64,000 nucleotides of DNA from Isoetes taiwanensis (lineage: Eukaryota > Streptophyta > Lycopodiopsida > Isoetales > Isoetaceae), in assembly GCA_021234155.1 (NCBI GenBank), contig JAJEKV010000010.1, positions 4,376,871 through 4,440,870 on the forward strand, written 5' to 3'. A program made the translations under genes and the position numbers. Of the stretch, positions 46,829 through 58,487 are shown piece after piece. Numbering within the stretch: the first letter of the stretch is position 1; each line of letters starts with the position of its first letter. The notes beneath the pieces are model-generated. The model saw only the letters and a list, made by a program, of their open reading frames with translations, was not told the DNA's origin and made no database searches.

Positions 46829-48546
46829 TATGACTTCAGAAGAGAGAGTGGAAGTTAACTCGCAACCAAATGTGGCATTAGTGTCTCAGAGAGCCGCAAC
46901 CAGTAGAGGCATTGGCGTCTCAAACAGAGGCTATAGAGCTGCAGCCTGAGTCATCTTCTGCAGCACTGTCGCGTAGAAAAAGAAGTAGACCACAACAAGC
47001 ATGGTCTACTTTGAGACCAGATTTCATGAACTGGTTGTGTAATCGGCTGTGCAATGCCTCAGCTCAGGATTTGGAATTGATTACCAACAGCGAGGAAGGA
47101 TGGCTAGACTACCATGCAGGGCTAGTAAAAGATGCCGAGAGGGCTTTTAAGCTTCGAATGATGGAGCTAGAGCCTGAAAAGAGTGAGCAAGAGAGGTATA
47201 CATGGATAGTGGGTAATATTAGCCGCACTACCGGCAATATGATCACAGAAGTTGCAAATTTGAGTAGTCATCGTTTGAGGCTAGAGCTGAAAGAAAAAGC
47301 CAGCACATGGAATGCGGCGTGGACCAACAGAAAATTGAAGAAAGAAGCCCATCAACCCCCTCATCTTGTTAAGAAAGTGTTGGCGCAAACCATAAAAGCC
47401 AGACGTCCTGGTGAGATAGATAGGGAGTGGGAAGCTCGTAGAAGAGCAGATGCCAAGACTACTTGGTTTGCCAAAGTAGATTCATCACAAATAATAAACA
47501 GACAACGAATTGGTTCTGGTTCATATGGCGCAGTGTATAAGTGCAATATTTTAGGGTCTAGTTTTATTAAGGATGAACCTTATTGTGTAAAACTTCAACA
47601 TAATAATTTTCAGTACAGAACCCAATAAGTTAGTGGAAGCTATGTTGAAGAACATGAGGGAGTCTGGAATGCAAGTTAGGCACGGGTGTATAATACGCCG
47701 CATTGGTAGCACAACCGGCCTAGAAAGACAAGGCTTAATTTTCCCTTTTTGGAATGGAGGTTCGTTGGCAATCTTCTTTACAAGTCATGGGTCCAATGCC
47801 TTTGCAGAGCTTGCATTTAAGAAGTTAGGAGCTGTTCCCAGGGTTGAGACGGACTTGAGGCTGCTTGAGGAGCGCAGAAAGGAAGAATTAGCCGTTGCCT
47901 CTAGGGTTGGGGACTTAGCAATGTCATTTTGTAGCGGGTTACAAAAACTCCATCAAGAAAGATATTTGCATATGGACTTGCATCCGGGCAATATATTGCT
48001 CCATTTTGATTATGGAAAGGAGAAGGGATGTATTGATCCTCAGGCTGTATACATTGGCATTTGTGATTGGGATGAATCCAGGTTGATCGGCGAGACAGTG
48101 GAGGTAAAACGATGGCATTACAAGGGTTTGGATGGCGAAGGTAAGAAAAGAATTGAGATGGAAAGGGCCAGGCATCCATATATGCATGATGATCTTTTTT
48201 TTGGACAGTGCCTGCAAGGGTTGACTTTGATTTGCACGGGGCAGCGTACATTGTCTACTACTTAGCTGACTTTGCTAATAAGCACTCCTATATGGAGTCA
48301 ATAGGAAACTTGGAGCAGCAAGGCAAGCATCGGAGAATGTGCGACTATTTGAAACATTGCGTTGAGTCGCCAATGAGAGACAAAACACGAAAATTTGATA
48401 TGGCCCAGCTACTTGACACCATGCGGAGCAGTTTTCATTGCTCTCCAATTCCGTGCACGAGGCCACAATTGGAATCAGATTGGATTCTTCAACTTGGCCA
48501 GGGTGGCGACGATGCATTAGACCAAGCTGGTCCTAGTCACGCCTAG
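46829..48546 (+). pseudogene. Protein-kinase-like gene, broken by three frameshifts
   Basis: An ATG at 46829 opens a short frame that shifts near 46890 into the main frame (to 47626). The first 190 residues are a non-kinase domain (WSTLRPDFMNWLCNRLCNAS, helical, Arg/Lys-rich). A kinase fold follows: glycine loop RIGSGSYGAVYK (47506-47543), VAIK-like YCVKLQ, and after a shift near 47605 the catalytic loop YLHMDLHPGNILLHF (about 47963-48007), which keeps the D...N pattern. DFG is replaced by CDWDES (48062-48080). A third shift at a run of eight T (about 48190) precedes LHGAAYIVYYLADFANKHSY and ends at 48546. If functional it would phosphorylate proteins, but the missing DFG makes metal binding doubtful. 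No family name is assigned. Confidence 0.6.
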
Positions 48547-48724
48547 CGTGCATATTCTGTTATTCACACGACCATAAACTTACATTCAAACATTCTTGTA
48601 TTACATAATATTCCAAATAAATTCATTAAACACTTGTTTGATGCTATTTGAGAAATTATTGTCCATATGTGTAGCTTAGCTCTTCTTTTCGTGTGTTTTT
48701 TGTGTTATTTATTCTGTGCTTTTT

Positions 48725-50222
48725 TCTATGTCGCAGCTAACGAAAATTATAAAGACAAGAAGTCAAAGCACACCTATACAAGTCAGCGTACCTATAGAAG
48801 TCAGCACTATAATTATGTCTCACAAACAGGATGACGAATCTCCTCCACACAACGTGGATACATCAGAGCAGCCGGGCCTGGGTCAGTATGATTTTTCGGT
48901 ACCCTCGAATTTGAGGACCCCCTCTCCTTGGCAGCAAGGCCTGGAGAACGAGCTTGAAATGTCAGCTGCTCGGCAAATGGAGAGAGCAACAGCACATGCA
49001 AGAGCGAATGAGTATCGCACGGCTGTTAAGAAGGCTGCGTGCGATGGAGGAAGTTTCAAAGAGGGATAATTGCACCATCACAGAGGTGCATAATGTAGCT
49101 GGCGAGGCAGGGCCAGGCTATTGTCCGCATGGAGCAGACTACGACGATGTAATCACAAATTTGGACAAGAATGAGTTTGAAAGAGAGTGGCCTAGTAGGA
49201 GGGGTAAGTATAAGGCTCACGAGTGCAAGATTGCTGTGGTTCGAGCAAAAGCAGTCGAGCATCATGTCCAAGTGAAGGGACATTTACCCCACAACGGTGA
49301 GTTTAGTAAGAGTTTTGCGCAGCAAGTATACTACGAGCTTGTGAAGGAAGTGCCCGTGAATTATGGGAGTAGAAAATGGAGGCAAGGAAGTGGTAGTGGC
49401 AGCACCAAGAGGGTCAAGCTATCGGAAGATAGCGAGAGTGGGGCACATGGTGAGCCTATCGCCATTACATACCTTGTTGCTGACGCTATCCGACTTTTGG
49501 AGGTGGCAGAGGTAGCCGCGGCTGGAGCCGTCAATGACCTTGTGGATATTCGAGCCCAATTGGAGAATGAGAGAAGTCGTAATCTCACACTTTCCGAAGA
49601 GAATATTCGCTTGAAGGACCGTGCCGATGGGTATGACAAGATGGCCGCTGAATTAGAGGACACTAAACGGCAACTAGTGGCATTGAACAGAGAGGCAACG
49701 GTCCTCAGGGAAAACAACGATCACTTGCGCAATTTGACCAGATCGTTAGACTCTGACCCTTTTAGGGTGACTTCGGAGTAGTCGATATCCTATTTCCCTC
49801 GCGAGTATTTGTATGAGAGTCAGTGGGAAGAGCTAAAGGTTGCTGATTTCAAACATTGCCAATTGTATGGTGACAACCTGACACAGGTGGGCTGGTACAC
49901 TCTAGGGTGTGGGCATCGTATGCACATGCGATGTGTTCTTGATTGGATGTTGCAAAGCCACTTCTGTCCAATGCAAGATGGATGGATTTTTCCTGAGTTA
50001 CAATATGCCATATTAAATATGCAAGGTCGCATGCCAGCTCTGCCACAACTTGTCGCTCGCAGGAGGGATGGGCAGATGCACATATTTGAGAGTTATCACG
50101 AGATGGAATTGTGGAGGGGAGTGGAGGAGCCGCGTGAAGGAGAGGCAGTGCCAGACATTAACCAATTCCTACCACCACCTCCAGGGCCGCAGGGTGATTA
50201 TGTTGACCCAAATGACCAATGA
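48725..50222 (+). pseudogene. Coiled-coil protein with RING-like C-terminus, interrupted
   Basis: An ATG at 48725 opens MSQLTKIIKTRSQS and shifts frame near 49035 into a long frame to 49781. That frame has a basic, Ser-rich middle (GSGSGSTKRVKLSEDSES) and a clear coiled coil (DIRAQLENERSRNLTLSEEN to TVLRENNDHLRNLTRSL, about 49545-49745). One in-frame TAG (49779-49781) separates it from 49809-50222, which holds GWYTLGCGHRMHMRCVLDW and FCPMQDG, a RING-H2-like C-x-H-x2-H-x2-C pattern. The first Cys pair is reduced to one (KHCQLYG) and the last Cys is missing. RING proteins usually act as ubiquitin ligases; this one looks degenerate. Confidence 0.5.
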
Positions 50223-50262
50223 AAATGAGATATTAAATTTTGAGACAGATTAAATTTTGACG

Positions 50263-50382
50263 TGTATCATTTTGTGAATGGATAATAACGTTCAGAACCA
50301 AAATACTTGGGCCCACAATGCCTGTATCATTTTGTGAATGGATAATAAGGTTCAGAACCAAAATATTTGTGCCAACAATGCC
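50263..50382 (+). repeat. Tandem duplication, period 60 bp
   Basis: Units starting gtatcattttgtgaatggat at 50263 and 50323 are about 90 percent identical. They lie between the RING-like pseudogene and the LINE. Confidence 0.95.
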
Positions 50383-50672
50383 TTTGACATTTGGACCTCT
50401 TGTGTTTGACGAGTAAAGGCATCGAGACTTCCCAATCTCTTTTATCCTGGCTTAGTCTCTTTAGATATATATAAACAGGAACATCGAAAAGAGAGTAAAA
50501 ATCCTGAAGCATGACCCTCTTGAATGGCTATCAACTCACCAGGCTTGATATTGTTCGCTGCAAACAATATAGACTTCTCGAAATTCTTGTTACCTCCTCT
50601 AGAAAGAGCGAGCTTTGCTCTGGCTCTCTTTTGTAGTCTCTCTGTGTCAATGTAGCTTAGTTACTTTGCTAG

Positions 50673-51923
50673 GTTATATTATGGAACATCCACGGTGCTA
50701 ACGAATCCAAATTTCTAACTTGCACAAACCTGCTCCAGCAACATGACATTCTGATTTTCTTGGAAACATGGGAATATGACATGAGACCGCTAGTTGATAT
50801 CTTTGACTTCACCAAGCTTGCCACGCTACACAATAAAAAAGGATCATGCCAGAGAGGCTGGGGAGGATTGGCGTGCTACGTTCGCTCTTCCTGTTTGGCT
50901 TCAGTGGAAATTGTACAGACCTGCCCCTTTAAGCAATACTTGTGGATACGGATTAATGGACAAAAGCCCCTCTATATTGCTTGTGTCTACTTTGCCCCCT
51001 TAGATCCTGAACCTGCAAAAGTATACCAGCACCCAGATTTAGATCCTCATGATCCGCTGCTGCATCTTGCCAAGGATATTATAAAATACCAGACAAAAGG
51101 ATCAGTCTATGTGGCAGGGGATTTCAATGCAAGATTGGGTACCAGACAGGCCCCCTTGTTTCAAAACGAGAAAAATGAGCTTTGGCTACATGAATACGCA
51201 GACTCTGAGCATCCTTGGAAGCGGATATCTAGTGACCACACTAGCAATGCTATGGGAAATCATGTGCTGCAGCTATGTGGAGCATTACAATGGATTGTCT
51301 TCAATGGCATCCAAATCTTTCCAGACTCTCAGAATTACACATGCTTTCAGCCAAACGGCAGCTCTGTTGTTGATCTCCTGCTGGGTAATCCCACTTGTAC
51401 AATGCTCCATGACTTCCGTGTTCTTAAGAAGCAACTTATTTCAGACCATGCACCCCTCAGCATAGCTTTCAAAGTGAATAAACCACATGCTCCTACGCTG
51501 ATTTTGAAGCCTCAGCGCATCAAAATCAATTACAAATATGCAGGTGCATATGCAGATGCCTTAACAAGTAGACTTGAGCATGTACAGTGGCCAGCGGATG
51601 CATTTGATTATAACCAGGTTTTGGTTAAAAACATGCTGGCAGCAGCAAACGAAGTCTTTGGGACTACTAAGCCCAGAAGAAAGCGTCAAAATCAAAAGTG
51701 GTTTGACAAAGAATGCATGCTTGCTAAGCAGGCCCTAGGTATGGCAGCTGATAATCAGCAAGCCAGCAAATGTTATAAAAAGCTTCTGAGGCGTAAAAAG
51801 AATGAATGGCAGCGCAAGCATGAACAAGACTTAACCAACAGGGTGATAGATGAGCCGAAGGCCTTTTGGAACATCACCAAAAGCCCTTCTCCATGTCCTA
51901 ATTTTCTTTGCGAGAAGAGATGA
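50673..51923 (+). pseudogene. LINE endonuclease domain (second LINE)
   Basis: The open frame begins just after a TAG at 50670-50672 with VILWNIHGANESKF, the start of the EEP fold, and LIFLETWEYDMRP with the catalytic Glu; the first ATG in frame is at 50760. It continues YVAGDFNARLGTRQAP (D-x-N), GSSVVDLLLGNPT and SDHAPLSIAFKV (SDH). A linker with KRRKRQNQKWFDKECMLAKQ-like basic sequence follows and the frame ends at 51923. No ORF1 is seen upstream, so the copy is 5'-truncated or its start is lost. Confidence 0.88.
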
Positions 51924-52017
51924 TTTCTTGGCTAAATGGCCTCTACACATTTCCAGCTCAAAGAGCCATGACACGTAACTACCCCCAGAATCGAAGTCTA
52001 TTTTTACTCCATCAGAT

Positions 52018-53934
52018 GTGCAAGAAGCCTTGTCTCGCATGAAAAATGGTAAGTCCCCAGATAATCTAGGGATGGTGGCTGAATTATGCAAATGGGGAGG
52101 TGAGTTGCTCCTAGAAAAACTCACTCACATCTTTAACCTGGTGCTCAAGCATGGCAGACTTCCAGATACCTGGTATGTTAGTAGAGCTGTCCCAGTGTAT
52201 AAATGTGGCGATAAACAGGACATACATAACTACAGGACAATTCTAGTTGGTAATATTATGGCTAAAACTTTTGCCTCTTTGATTGAGCAAAAGCTAGTGG
52301 ATTGGGCCAAAGATGCAGATGTTATTGCAACAGGCCAAGCTGGTTTCAGATCTGGTTACTCTACTATTGATCACTTAGTGACACTCCGGGTGCTCACAGA
52401 AAATGCTAAGGGCGGGGAACAAACTATACCTGCATTCATTCATGGACCTTGCAAAGGCATTCGATCGTGTTGATCGAGGCAAGCTTCAAGACAGGATGGA
52501 TGCAATTGGGGTCCCTCATGCTCTCAAAGAAGCAGTTGCTTGCCTATATCATAAGGTATTGGTGGAACTCTCGTTCCCTTTACGCTCTGATACACAGATT
52601 TCCAGCACCATAGGGGTTAAACAAGGCTGCCCCTGCTCACCAGCACTCTTTGGGCTGTTCATTGATGAAGTAGAATCTTGGCTCAATGACCGTAGTGGAA
52701 TTGGTGCTGATTTATATGACCATGTAGTGAAGTTGCTGCTGTTTGCTGATGATATTGTACTCATCTCCAAAACACAATTGGGTCGCAGAAATCACATCTA
52801 GATGTCTTTGACGCCTTTTGCAAGCATAAAGGTATGTCTATCAACCATTCCAAATCTAAAATCATGGTCTTTGGTTCAAGGCTCCCATGCTGATTTCGGT
52901 TGGAGGTGTTGCTTTGGAAGTTTGTCACTTTCAAGATAAATATTTAGGGATTGAAATGTCTTCCAACTATAAATGGTCAATTTGCATCATCAAGGAGAGC
53001 ATTAGGTGGGCTGAAAGCATTATTTGGCATGCTCCAAGTATGTGAACAAAATAACCTAGAAGGTTGGCATTTACGCAAGCTGCTTTTTGGTGTTCTAGTT
53101 AAACCAGTAATGCTCTATGGCTGCCCATCCTGGGCACCTGGATTGGCAAGATCAGGTTGGGCCAAGCTGGAAAGAATACAAAAAAAATTCCTCCTGGAGG
53201 AATTGGGAGTAAAGGCCCAAACACCATATAATATGCTCTTGGCAGAAACAGGACTAGTCCCAATCGAGATTGATGCGCTCTGTCAAACGCTACATTACTT
53301 GGACAGGATCTCTAATCTTGACTCCGAACGCCTCCCTGCCCTAGCACTTATGCACTCTCAAGAGAAAATGAACGGATGGTATAATGCAGTAATCAAATGG
53401 GCGGAAAACTGGGATATAATGCCTGGCAGCTGGCCTCACAAATGGGATGAATTGCAAGCATTTGTATGCGCAAAAGCAGTTGCAAAGCTCTGGATGGATT
53501 GTGATACTAGTGTCAAAGCAGACTTCTACAGAAAGGAAATTAACAATCTTGACACCTATGGTGAGCAGCCATACCTGGGAATGGATCTGGCATCTAATTT
53601 AAGAAAAACCATCTCCAGAACGCGACTCTCATCCCATCACCTTGCCATAGAAACTGGCAGATGGCAAGGATTGGAGCGAAAAGACCGGCTATGTCCCTGC
53701 TGCTTGACAGAACCACAAATTGAGGACGAGGCCCATGCTTTGCTCTTTTGTCCATCTTATGAGCATATCCGTGAAGCTTTTGCCATCACTGCCGATAATC
53801 TTCAAGACTTATTCCAGTTGCAACCGGCCAAGCTGGGATCATATCTGAAGACTATCTTTAAGGAAAGATCAGACATCATACTCTTATATGATCACATGAC
53901 ACTGCTTGAAAATTCTGGATTATTTATATTTTGA
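52018..53934 (+). pseudogene. LINE reverse transcriptase and C-terminal domain (second LINE)
   Basis: Three frames carry the protein. The first (52018-52440) has MKNGKSPDNLGMVAELCKW, AVPVYKCGDKQDIHNYRTI and GQAGFRSGYSTIDHLVTLRV. The second (52430-52801) has FMDLAKAFDRVDRGKL, GVKQGCPCSPALFGLFIDEV and the catalytic LLLFADDIVLISK. A third, after a gap with shifts, runs 52951-53934 and ends with DRLCPCCLTEPQIEDEAHALL, a zf-RVT-like CX2C...H...C motif, then FCPSYEHIREAFA. Only two or three small shifts break it, so it is much younger than the LINE at 26-31 kb, to which all these blocks align. Confidence 0.88.
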
Positions 53935-54049
53935 TGATTTATGTGCCATATTGGCGCCTAAAATGTAAATGTAAATGTACTGTTTGCCATATGGACCTGA
54001 GGGTCCCAAAAAATGGCATGATCAATATATATTGATTGATTGATTGATT
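53935..54049 (+). mobile_element. 3' UTR and (ATTG)n tail of the second LINE
   Basis: The short 3' UTR ends gacctgagggtcccaaaaaa, tggcatgatc and (ATTG)n at 54031-54049. A tetranucleotide tail of this kind marks the 3' end of the insertion. Confidence 0.8.
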
Positions 54050-54788
54050 ACACAAAGAGGCTCAAAATGGGGGCCGGAGCAAAAATCGTTCGTTCTAGAG
54101 GTAGAAGTTGCTATGACATCAGAGGTGAGAGCGCACTCTAATTTCAAGCCAAAGTGGTGCCTGGGCGTTGTCCATCTATATAGCGGCTGTTAGGCACCAA
54201 ATCATGGAACATCCTAACTCCTGCTATTGATGGAGAACCTTGAGCATCACTATGACTTGAAATTAGAGGACGCGTCCTCTTTGGCGTGGTGGTGGATTGT
54301 ACATCGACAGAGGTAACAAGGTTTTTGAGTACTCTATTTTTATTGTGGCAGCGGATGATATCAGCCTAGTGGTTGCTTGCGATTCTGTGGGTTCATTTGA
54401 GATTAGTGATTGACGAGTTCAAGCAACGAGACTTCCCACTCTTTCTTTCCTCGCCTCTTTCGGCAATGTAGCTTAGCTTGAATGCTAAGTTCCATTGTCC
54501 AAAGAGGCGGGGTCAGCAAGATTTGGGAATTCTCGATGCTTTGACTTTGATATCCGGTGACCCATGCTTGCACTCAGGTCTTGTGAACCTTCTGATGGAT
54601 CAGATTCGTCCCAGCTGGTCCGTGGCTGTTTGGCCCCTTGGCGTGCGTAGATTACTTCTCATCAGCAAGTTTCTGTGGCACGCGAAGGGGCAAGCAACAA
54701 CGAAAGTCGAGACGGGTCTGATCCGAGGAAGGTTCTCAGGGCACTGCGGTCGACGGAGGTAATAGAACATGGTGAACGGTGAGGTATT
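54050..54788. other. No supported gene
   Basis: A short phrase in 54410-54490 (cgagacttcccactctttct, caatgtagcttag) also occurs at 50426-50660 just before the LINE, so a repeat family flanks the LINE on both sides. Inverted 13-mers ctctaatttcaag / cttgaaattagag occur at about 54136 and 54255. Confidence 0.5.
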
Positions 54789-54951
54789 ACTCCCGTACGC
54801 CAAATCGGCATTTGAATGCCATCAGGACCTATAATTTGTACCTCCATTCCTTTGGGTGGCACATGCCATTCAGAGCATGTGCCACCCAGAGGAATAGAGT
54901 ACAGATTATAGGTCCTGATAGCATTCAAAGCCCAATTTGGCGTACCGGAGT
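54789..54951. mobile_element. Foldback MITE, 163 bp
   Basis: Almost the whole segment is one inverted repeat: arms of about 77 bp (54789-54865 and 54874-54951), starting ACTCC(C/G)GTACGCCAAAT and ending at gggtggcacatgc / gcatgtgccaccc, around an 8-base loop. TATT lies on both sides (54785-54788 and 54952-54955), a candidate 4-bp target duplication. There is no coding capacity. Confidence 0.8.
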
Positions 54952-55203
54952 TATTCACAATTTGGCGTACACATGAAAGAAACATACATAGAAAGAACCA
55001 TCATACATGAACGAAACATTTATGACAAAAAATTATAACCAAAAACTTCTTTTTATTAATAGTGCCAGGGACGGTTACAATAGTATGAAAATCCTCAAAA
55101 CCAATTACAACAGACTGAAGATACTCATCACATCATTTTTCTAGGCAGTGCCTTCTTCGTCAGTTTCATCATTCGCATGTTCCATCCTCTTCTGCCTGGG
55201 GAC

Positions 55204-56235
55204 TGTAGAACGAATAATTTGTTCAGAATTGTGCATTTTGGGTGAAAACGTGATCAAGCGAGCAATGCCACGTGATCTTACCATGTTAAATTGCATAAAA
55301 ATGGCATATTTGGCATATTTGAATGTTATTTGAAGATGTAACCTTGAAGGATTTATTTTTATAATAGTGGAAAATATGGGAAGCTAAGAAGAGCATATTT
55401 ATTTAATCTAACGGTGGAGATTTATGGAAAACTAATGGTGGAGATCAAAAGCCCTATTTCGAATTGAAAAGGCATAAGGCAAAAAAAAGGGTTACGGTTG
55501 AACGAGCAGAGGAAGGAGGAGCCGACCAGAAAGGAGAGGGCCGACCAGCAGAGACGAAGGCATTGGAGAAGTCACGGATTTAGGGCAGGAGATCGGATCC
55601 CAGGAAGAGGCAAATCGTGATCATTTGGGAGTATACCAGATCAGTGCTTGGCAGTAGTTCCAAACATATCAGAGCATTCCGGATTCCGGAGCGGACCATC
55701 ATTTGGAGCAGAGCAGCATCCGAAGCCATATCCGACCAGATAAGGTACAGACATAGCAGATTTAGGGAGGCCGACCATTATTTTGTTAGAGAGCAGGAAA
55801 AGCAGAAGCATATCAGAGCAGAGCATTCCAGGGGAAGATCCGACCACAACAGAGGAGCAGAGCAGTGCAGAACATGTAGCAGAATCATGCTGAAGATCTT
55901 CTGATACATTTCGTGGCTGTTTATTCATGCTCAGAGATAAGTCTATCAAGTATTCTGCTATTCAATTTTTAAAACTATGAATGTGATTCTTATTGTCAAA
56001 CTGCCTGTGATTATGTCTTGTTTATGAGATAAGTGCTATGGATATTTGGTGTACTCAGATCTGAAACTATGGAATATAACTCTGGTTCATTATATATTAC
56101 TTGTTATGAAATGTTTCCTGTGAATCTTTAAATCCTTATAGCTATATATCTGGATACCAGGGTTCAATTCCCTGTGTATTGATAATGAATTATCTGCTGG
56201 CTATATTGTTCCTACACACACGAAAACCGTTTACA
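55204..56235 (+). repeat. 5' LTR of the plus-strand Ty3 element
   Basis: Begins TGTAGAACGAATAATTTG, as does the copy at 62999. The aligned part (55204-56202) matches 62999-64000. The 3' end is near TTTACA at 56235, or slightly earlier; a primer-binding-like site follows. It includes two open-looking frames that I do not regard as genes. Confidence 0.9.
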
Positions 56236-56239
56236 TGTT

Positions 56240-56256
56240 TGGTGGCTTCGCCCGGA
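56240..56256 (+). promoter_or_regulatory. Probable primer-binding site
   Basis: The sequence TGGTGGCTTCGCCCGGA follows the LTR by a few bases and begins TGG, complementary to a tRNA CCA end. Its layout resembles the TGGCGCCGTTGCCGGGG site of Athila/Tat-type elements. The exact tRNA is not determined. Confidence 0.5.
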
Positions 56257-56507
56257 CCAGGCTTAGAGTGAGCGAGATTATCTCATGCATAAACTTTGCA
56301 TCTGGAAAGAACCGGGAATGATTAATAATTATTATTTGCTTGTCTGTTGCTTGCATACTTGCTTCTGAATAAATTATGTTAAGAGATTGAAAGAGGGGAA
56401 AACTTCACTGGGAATAGTAAATGGGGATTGAAGCGCCATGCTAAACAGAAGAGCGAGAGTGCCACTGTTATAGATGGGACATGCCACCCATAAAAAACCT
56501 GTGATGT

Positions 56508-58487
56508 ATGAATCCATCATTCACTAAAGAGCAAAGGGAGAAGCAAGCTCAATTAAGACAAGAGAGATATAATAGACGCCAGCAACAAGAGGAGGAAGAT
56601 CTTCAGTTAAAAGCACTATTCCACAGGACTAGCCATTCTGAAAATCACCAAAATATGAGCACATCAACTGTCAAATCAGCGCGCATGCGCTATGGCACTT
56701 TTAGTGGTCAGGTAGGAGAAGACCCTGATGCACATGTTAGCCATTTTCTTACGGTGAGTGAGGCAAATCAAGAGAATACAAACACAGAGCGATTAAGATG
56801 GTTCCCAGCCACGTTGATGGGTGGAGCTTCAGAGTGGTATCGCCACTCATTGAAAAATACCACTTATGCTACTTGGAAGGAATTGGAAGAAGCATTTCTA
56901 GAAACTTTTAGACCTGCAGGGTTTATAGATAGACTGGATGACGAGTTACAAGACTTCACCATGTTGCCAAACGAGTCTATTCAAAGTTATGTTAATAGAT
57001 TTCGTAGACTCTTGGGTAAGAAACCTAAACCACCAGATGTCGAATATCAGATTAGATGGTTCACTAAAGGACTTCCTAGCCACATGAGCTTTTATGTAAA
57101 AATGCAGTCCCCTGCGTCCTTAGAAGCAGCAATTAAAATTGCATCCCAACTAGAACTGGCAGGGATGAATTATATGAGAAACCCACAAATGAATGCTAAT
57201 ATGACAAGCATCCCTAGTTTCTATGCGCCAATAGGGCAAAGTGCTGCTGCTACACCTAATATTCCAGACATACATGTCCATTATGCATCCCCTCAATTAG
57301 TTGATTATAGTAGAATGCCTTACGGAGCAACTTCTAGAGGGTTGGTGCAGCCGCAAATAGCTCCAAATCAGCCTCCTATATCTGATCTTCAGACAACTAT
57401 TAGGCAAACTATTGATGAGGTCTTGAAAAAGGAGTTGAGTAAGCAATTATCTGCAATTAGAACACCTCGTAATTTAGAGCCCAAGCCCCGTAGAAATGTA
57501 TGGTGTGTTCAATGTCAAGGTTATGGTCATTTTCCCAATGAGTGTCCTTTGACCAAGCCTAGGACATGGTGCAATTATTGTAGTAGGAGTAACCATAATG
57601 ATAATGACTGTTATTTCCAGCAAGATAGGAGAGTTGATCCAGCGAGGACAAATGTGAGACCTGTTGTACCATCTAGTACACCTAGCTATTATATCCAACC
57701 TGCTATGGTAGATGGTGGACAAATGCCGCCATTAGTTCCTGTTTATGCTGCTAATCCATCTACACAAGGGAGAAATAATACACCCAATAGGTTCTCAAGG
57801 CCAGCACCAAGACAATCAAGGTCCCAACAACCTATTAGATGTTTCAGATGCCAGGAAGAGGGACACATAGCTCCTAATTGTCCCAATCCACGAAAAGAAG
57901 TAGGTTTTGAACCTGTGTGTGGCATTTGTAATACTCAAGGTTTACACTCACAAGATAGATGTCCTCATGCATTGCCACAACGATCTATGGATAAAGGGTC
58001 TAGGGGGAAAGAAAAAATGGTTGACTCTAATTTATGTGAACCAATAGAGGAAAATTCATGCCCCATTTATCAGATGCAATTGAATCCTAATAATCAGAGA
58101 AGGAGTAGACGTGTGAGATTTGAAAAGCCCGAATTCTTAGGATTGGGTGACACCCAAAACACACCCCAAGAGACTTTGCATGACACACCCACATTTAAAG
58201 AACTTAAAGGCATTAGGGATGCAGGAAACTCCTCTTTTCCAAACGAGAAGGAGTCTGGAGAGCAACTTAGGAAACCAAGGAGTAGAAGGAAGTACAAGAA
58301 AATTCTGAAACTTTCTAAAGACATGCCTACTTATGATATATTGGCTGATTTAGGCAATATTAGACCCACTATCACTTTTGCACAACCGTTGTCTTTATCC
58401 CTCCATGTAGAAAGGAAGTGGGTGCGCGCTCTACGATTGCAAAAGGACGATTCATTAATTCCATATGGCCCTCTTTATTTGATATGA
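56508..58487 (+). CDS. Ty3-type retrotransposon gag with zinc knuckles
   Basis: An intact 659-residue frame from a true ATG. Residues about 64-215 form the Gag capsid region: YGTFSGQVGEDPDAHVSHFL, WFPATLMGGASEWYRHSL, TWKELEEAFLETFRPAG and ESIQSYVNRFRRLLGKKPKP. The C-terminal half has two clear CCHC knuckles (CVQCQGYGHFPNEC near residue 331 and CFRCQEEGHIAPNC near residue 448) and two less regular clusters (CNYCSRSNHNDNDC and CGICNTQGLHSQDRC). It packages element RNA into particles. The last residues overlap the start of the protease frame in a different phase. Confidence 0.9.
   Translation: MNPSFTKEQREKQAQLRQERYNRRQQQEEEDLQLKALFHRTSHSENHQNMSTSTVKSARMRYGTFSGQVGEDPDAHVSHFLTVSEANQENTNTERLRWFPATLMGGASEWYRHSLKNTTYATWKELEEAFLETFRPAGFIDRLDDELQDFTMLPNESIQSYVNRFRRLLGKKPKPPDVEYQIRWFTKGLPSHMSFYVKMQSPASLEAAIKIASQLELAGMNYMRNPQMNANMTSIPSFYAPIGQSAAATPNIPDIHVHYASPQLVDYSRMPYGATSRGLVQPQIAPNQPPISDLQTTIRQTIDEVLKKELSKQLSAIRTPRNLEPKPRRNVWCVQCQGYGHFPNECPLTKPRTWCNYCSRSNHNDNDCYFQQDRRVDPARTNVRPVVPSSTPSYYIQPAMVDGGQMPPLVPVYAANPSTQGRNNTPNRFSRPAPRQSRSQQPIRCFRCQEEGHIAPNCPNPRKEVGFEPVCGICNTQGLHSQDRCPHALPQRSMDKGSRGKEKMVDSNLCEPIEENSCPIYQMQLNPNNQRRSRRVRFEKPEFLGLGDTQNTPQETLHDTPTFKELKGIRDAGNSSFPNEKESGEQLRKPRSRRKYKKILKLSKDMPTYDILADLGNIRPTITFAQPLSLSLHVERKWVRALRLQKDDSLIPYGPLYLI

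Noticed and set aside
55617-55904. 95-codon frame in the 5' LTR
   Set aside because: Lies wholly in LTR sequence and is not preserved in the 3' LTR copy because of indels.
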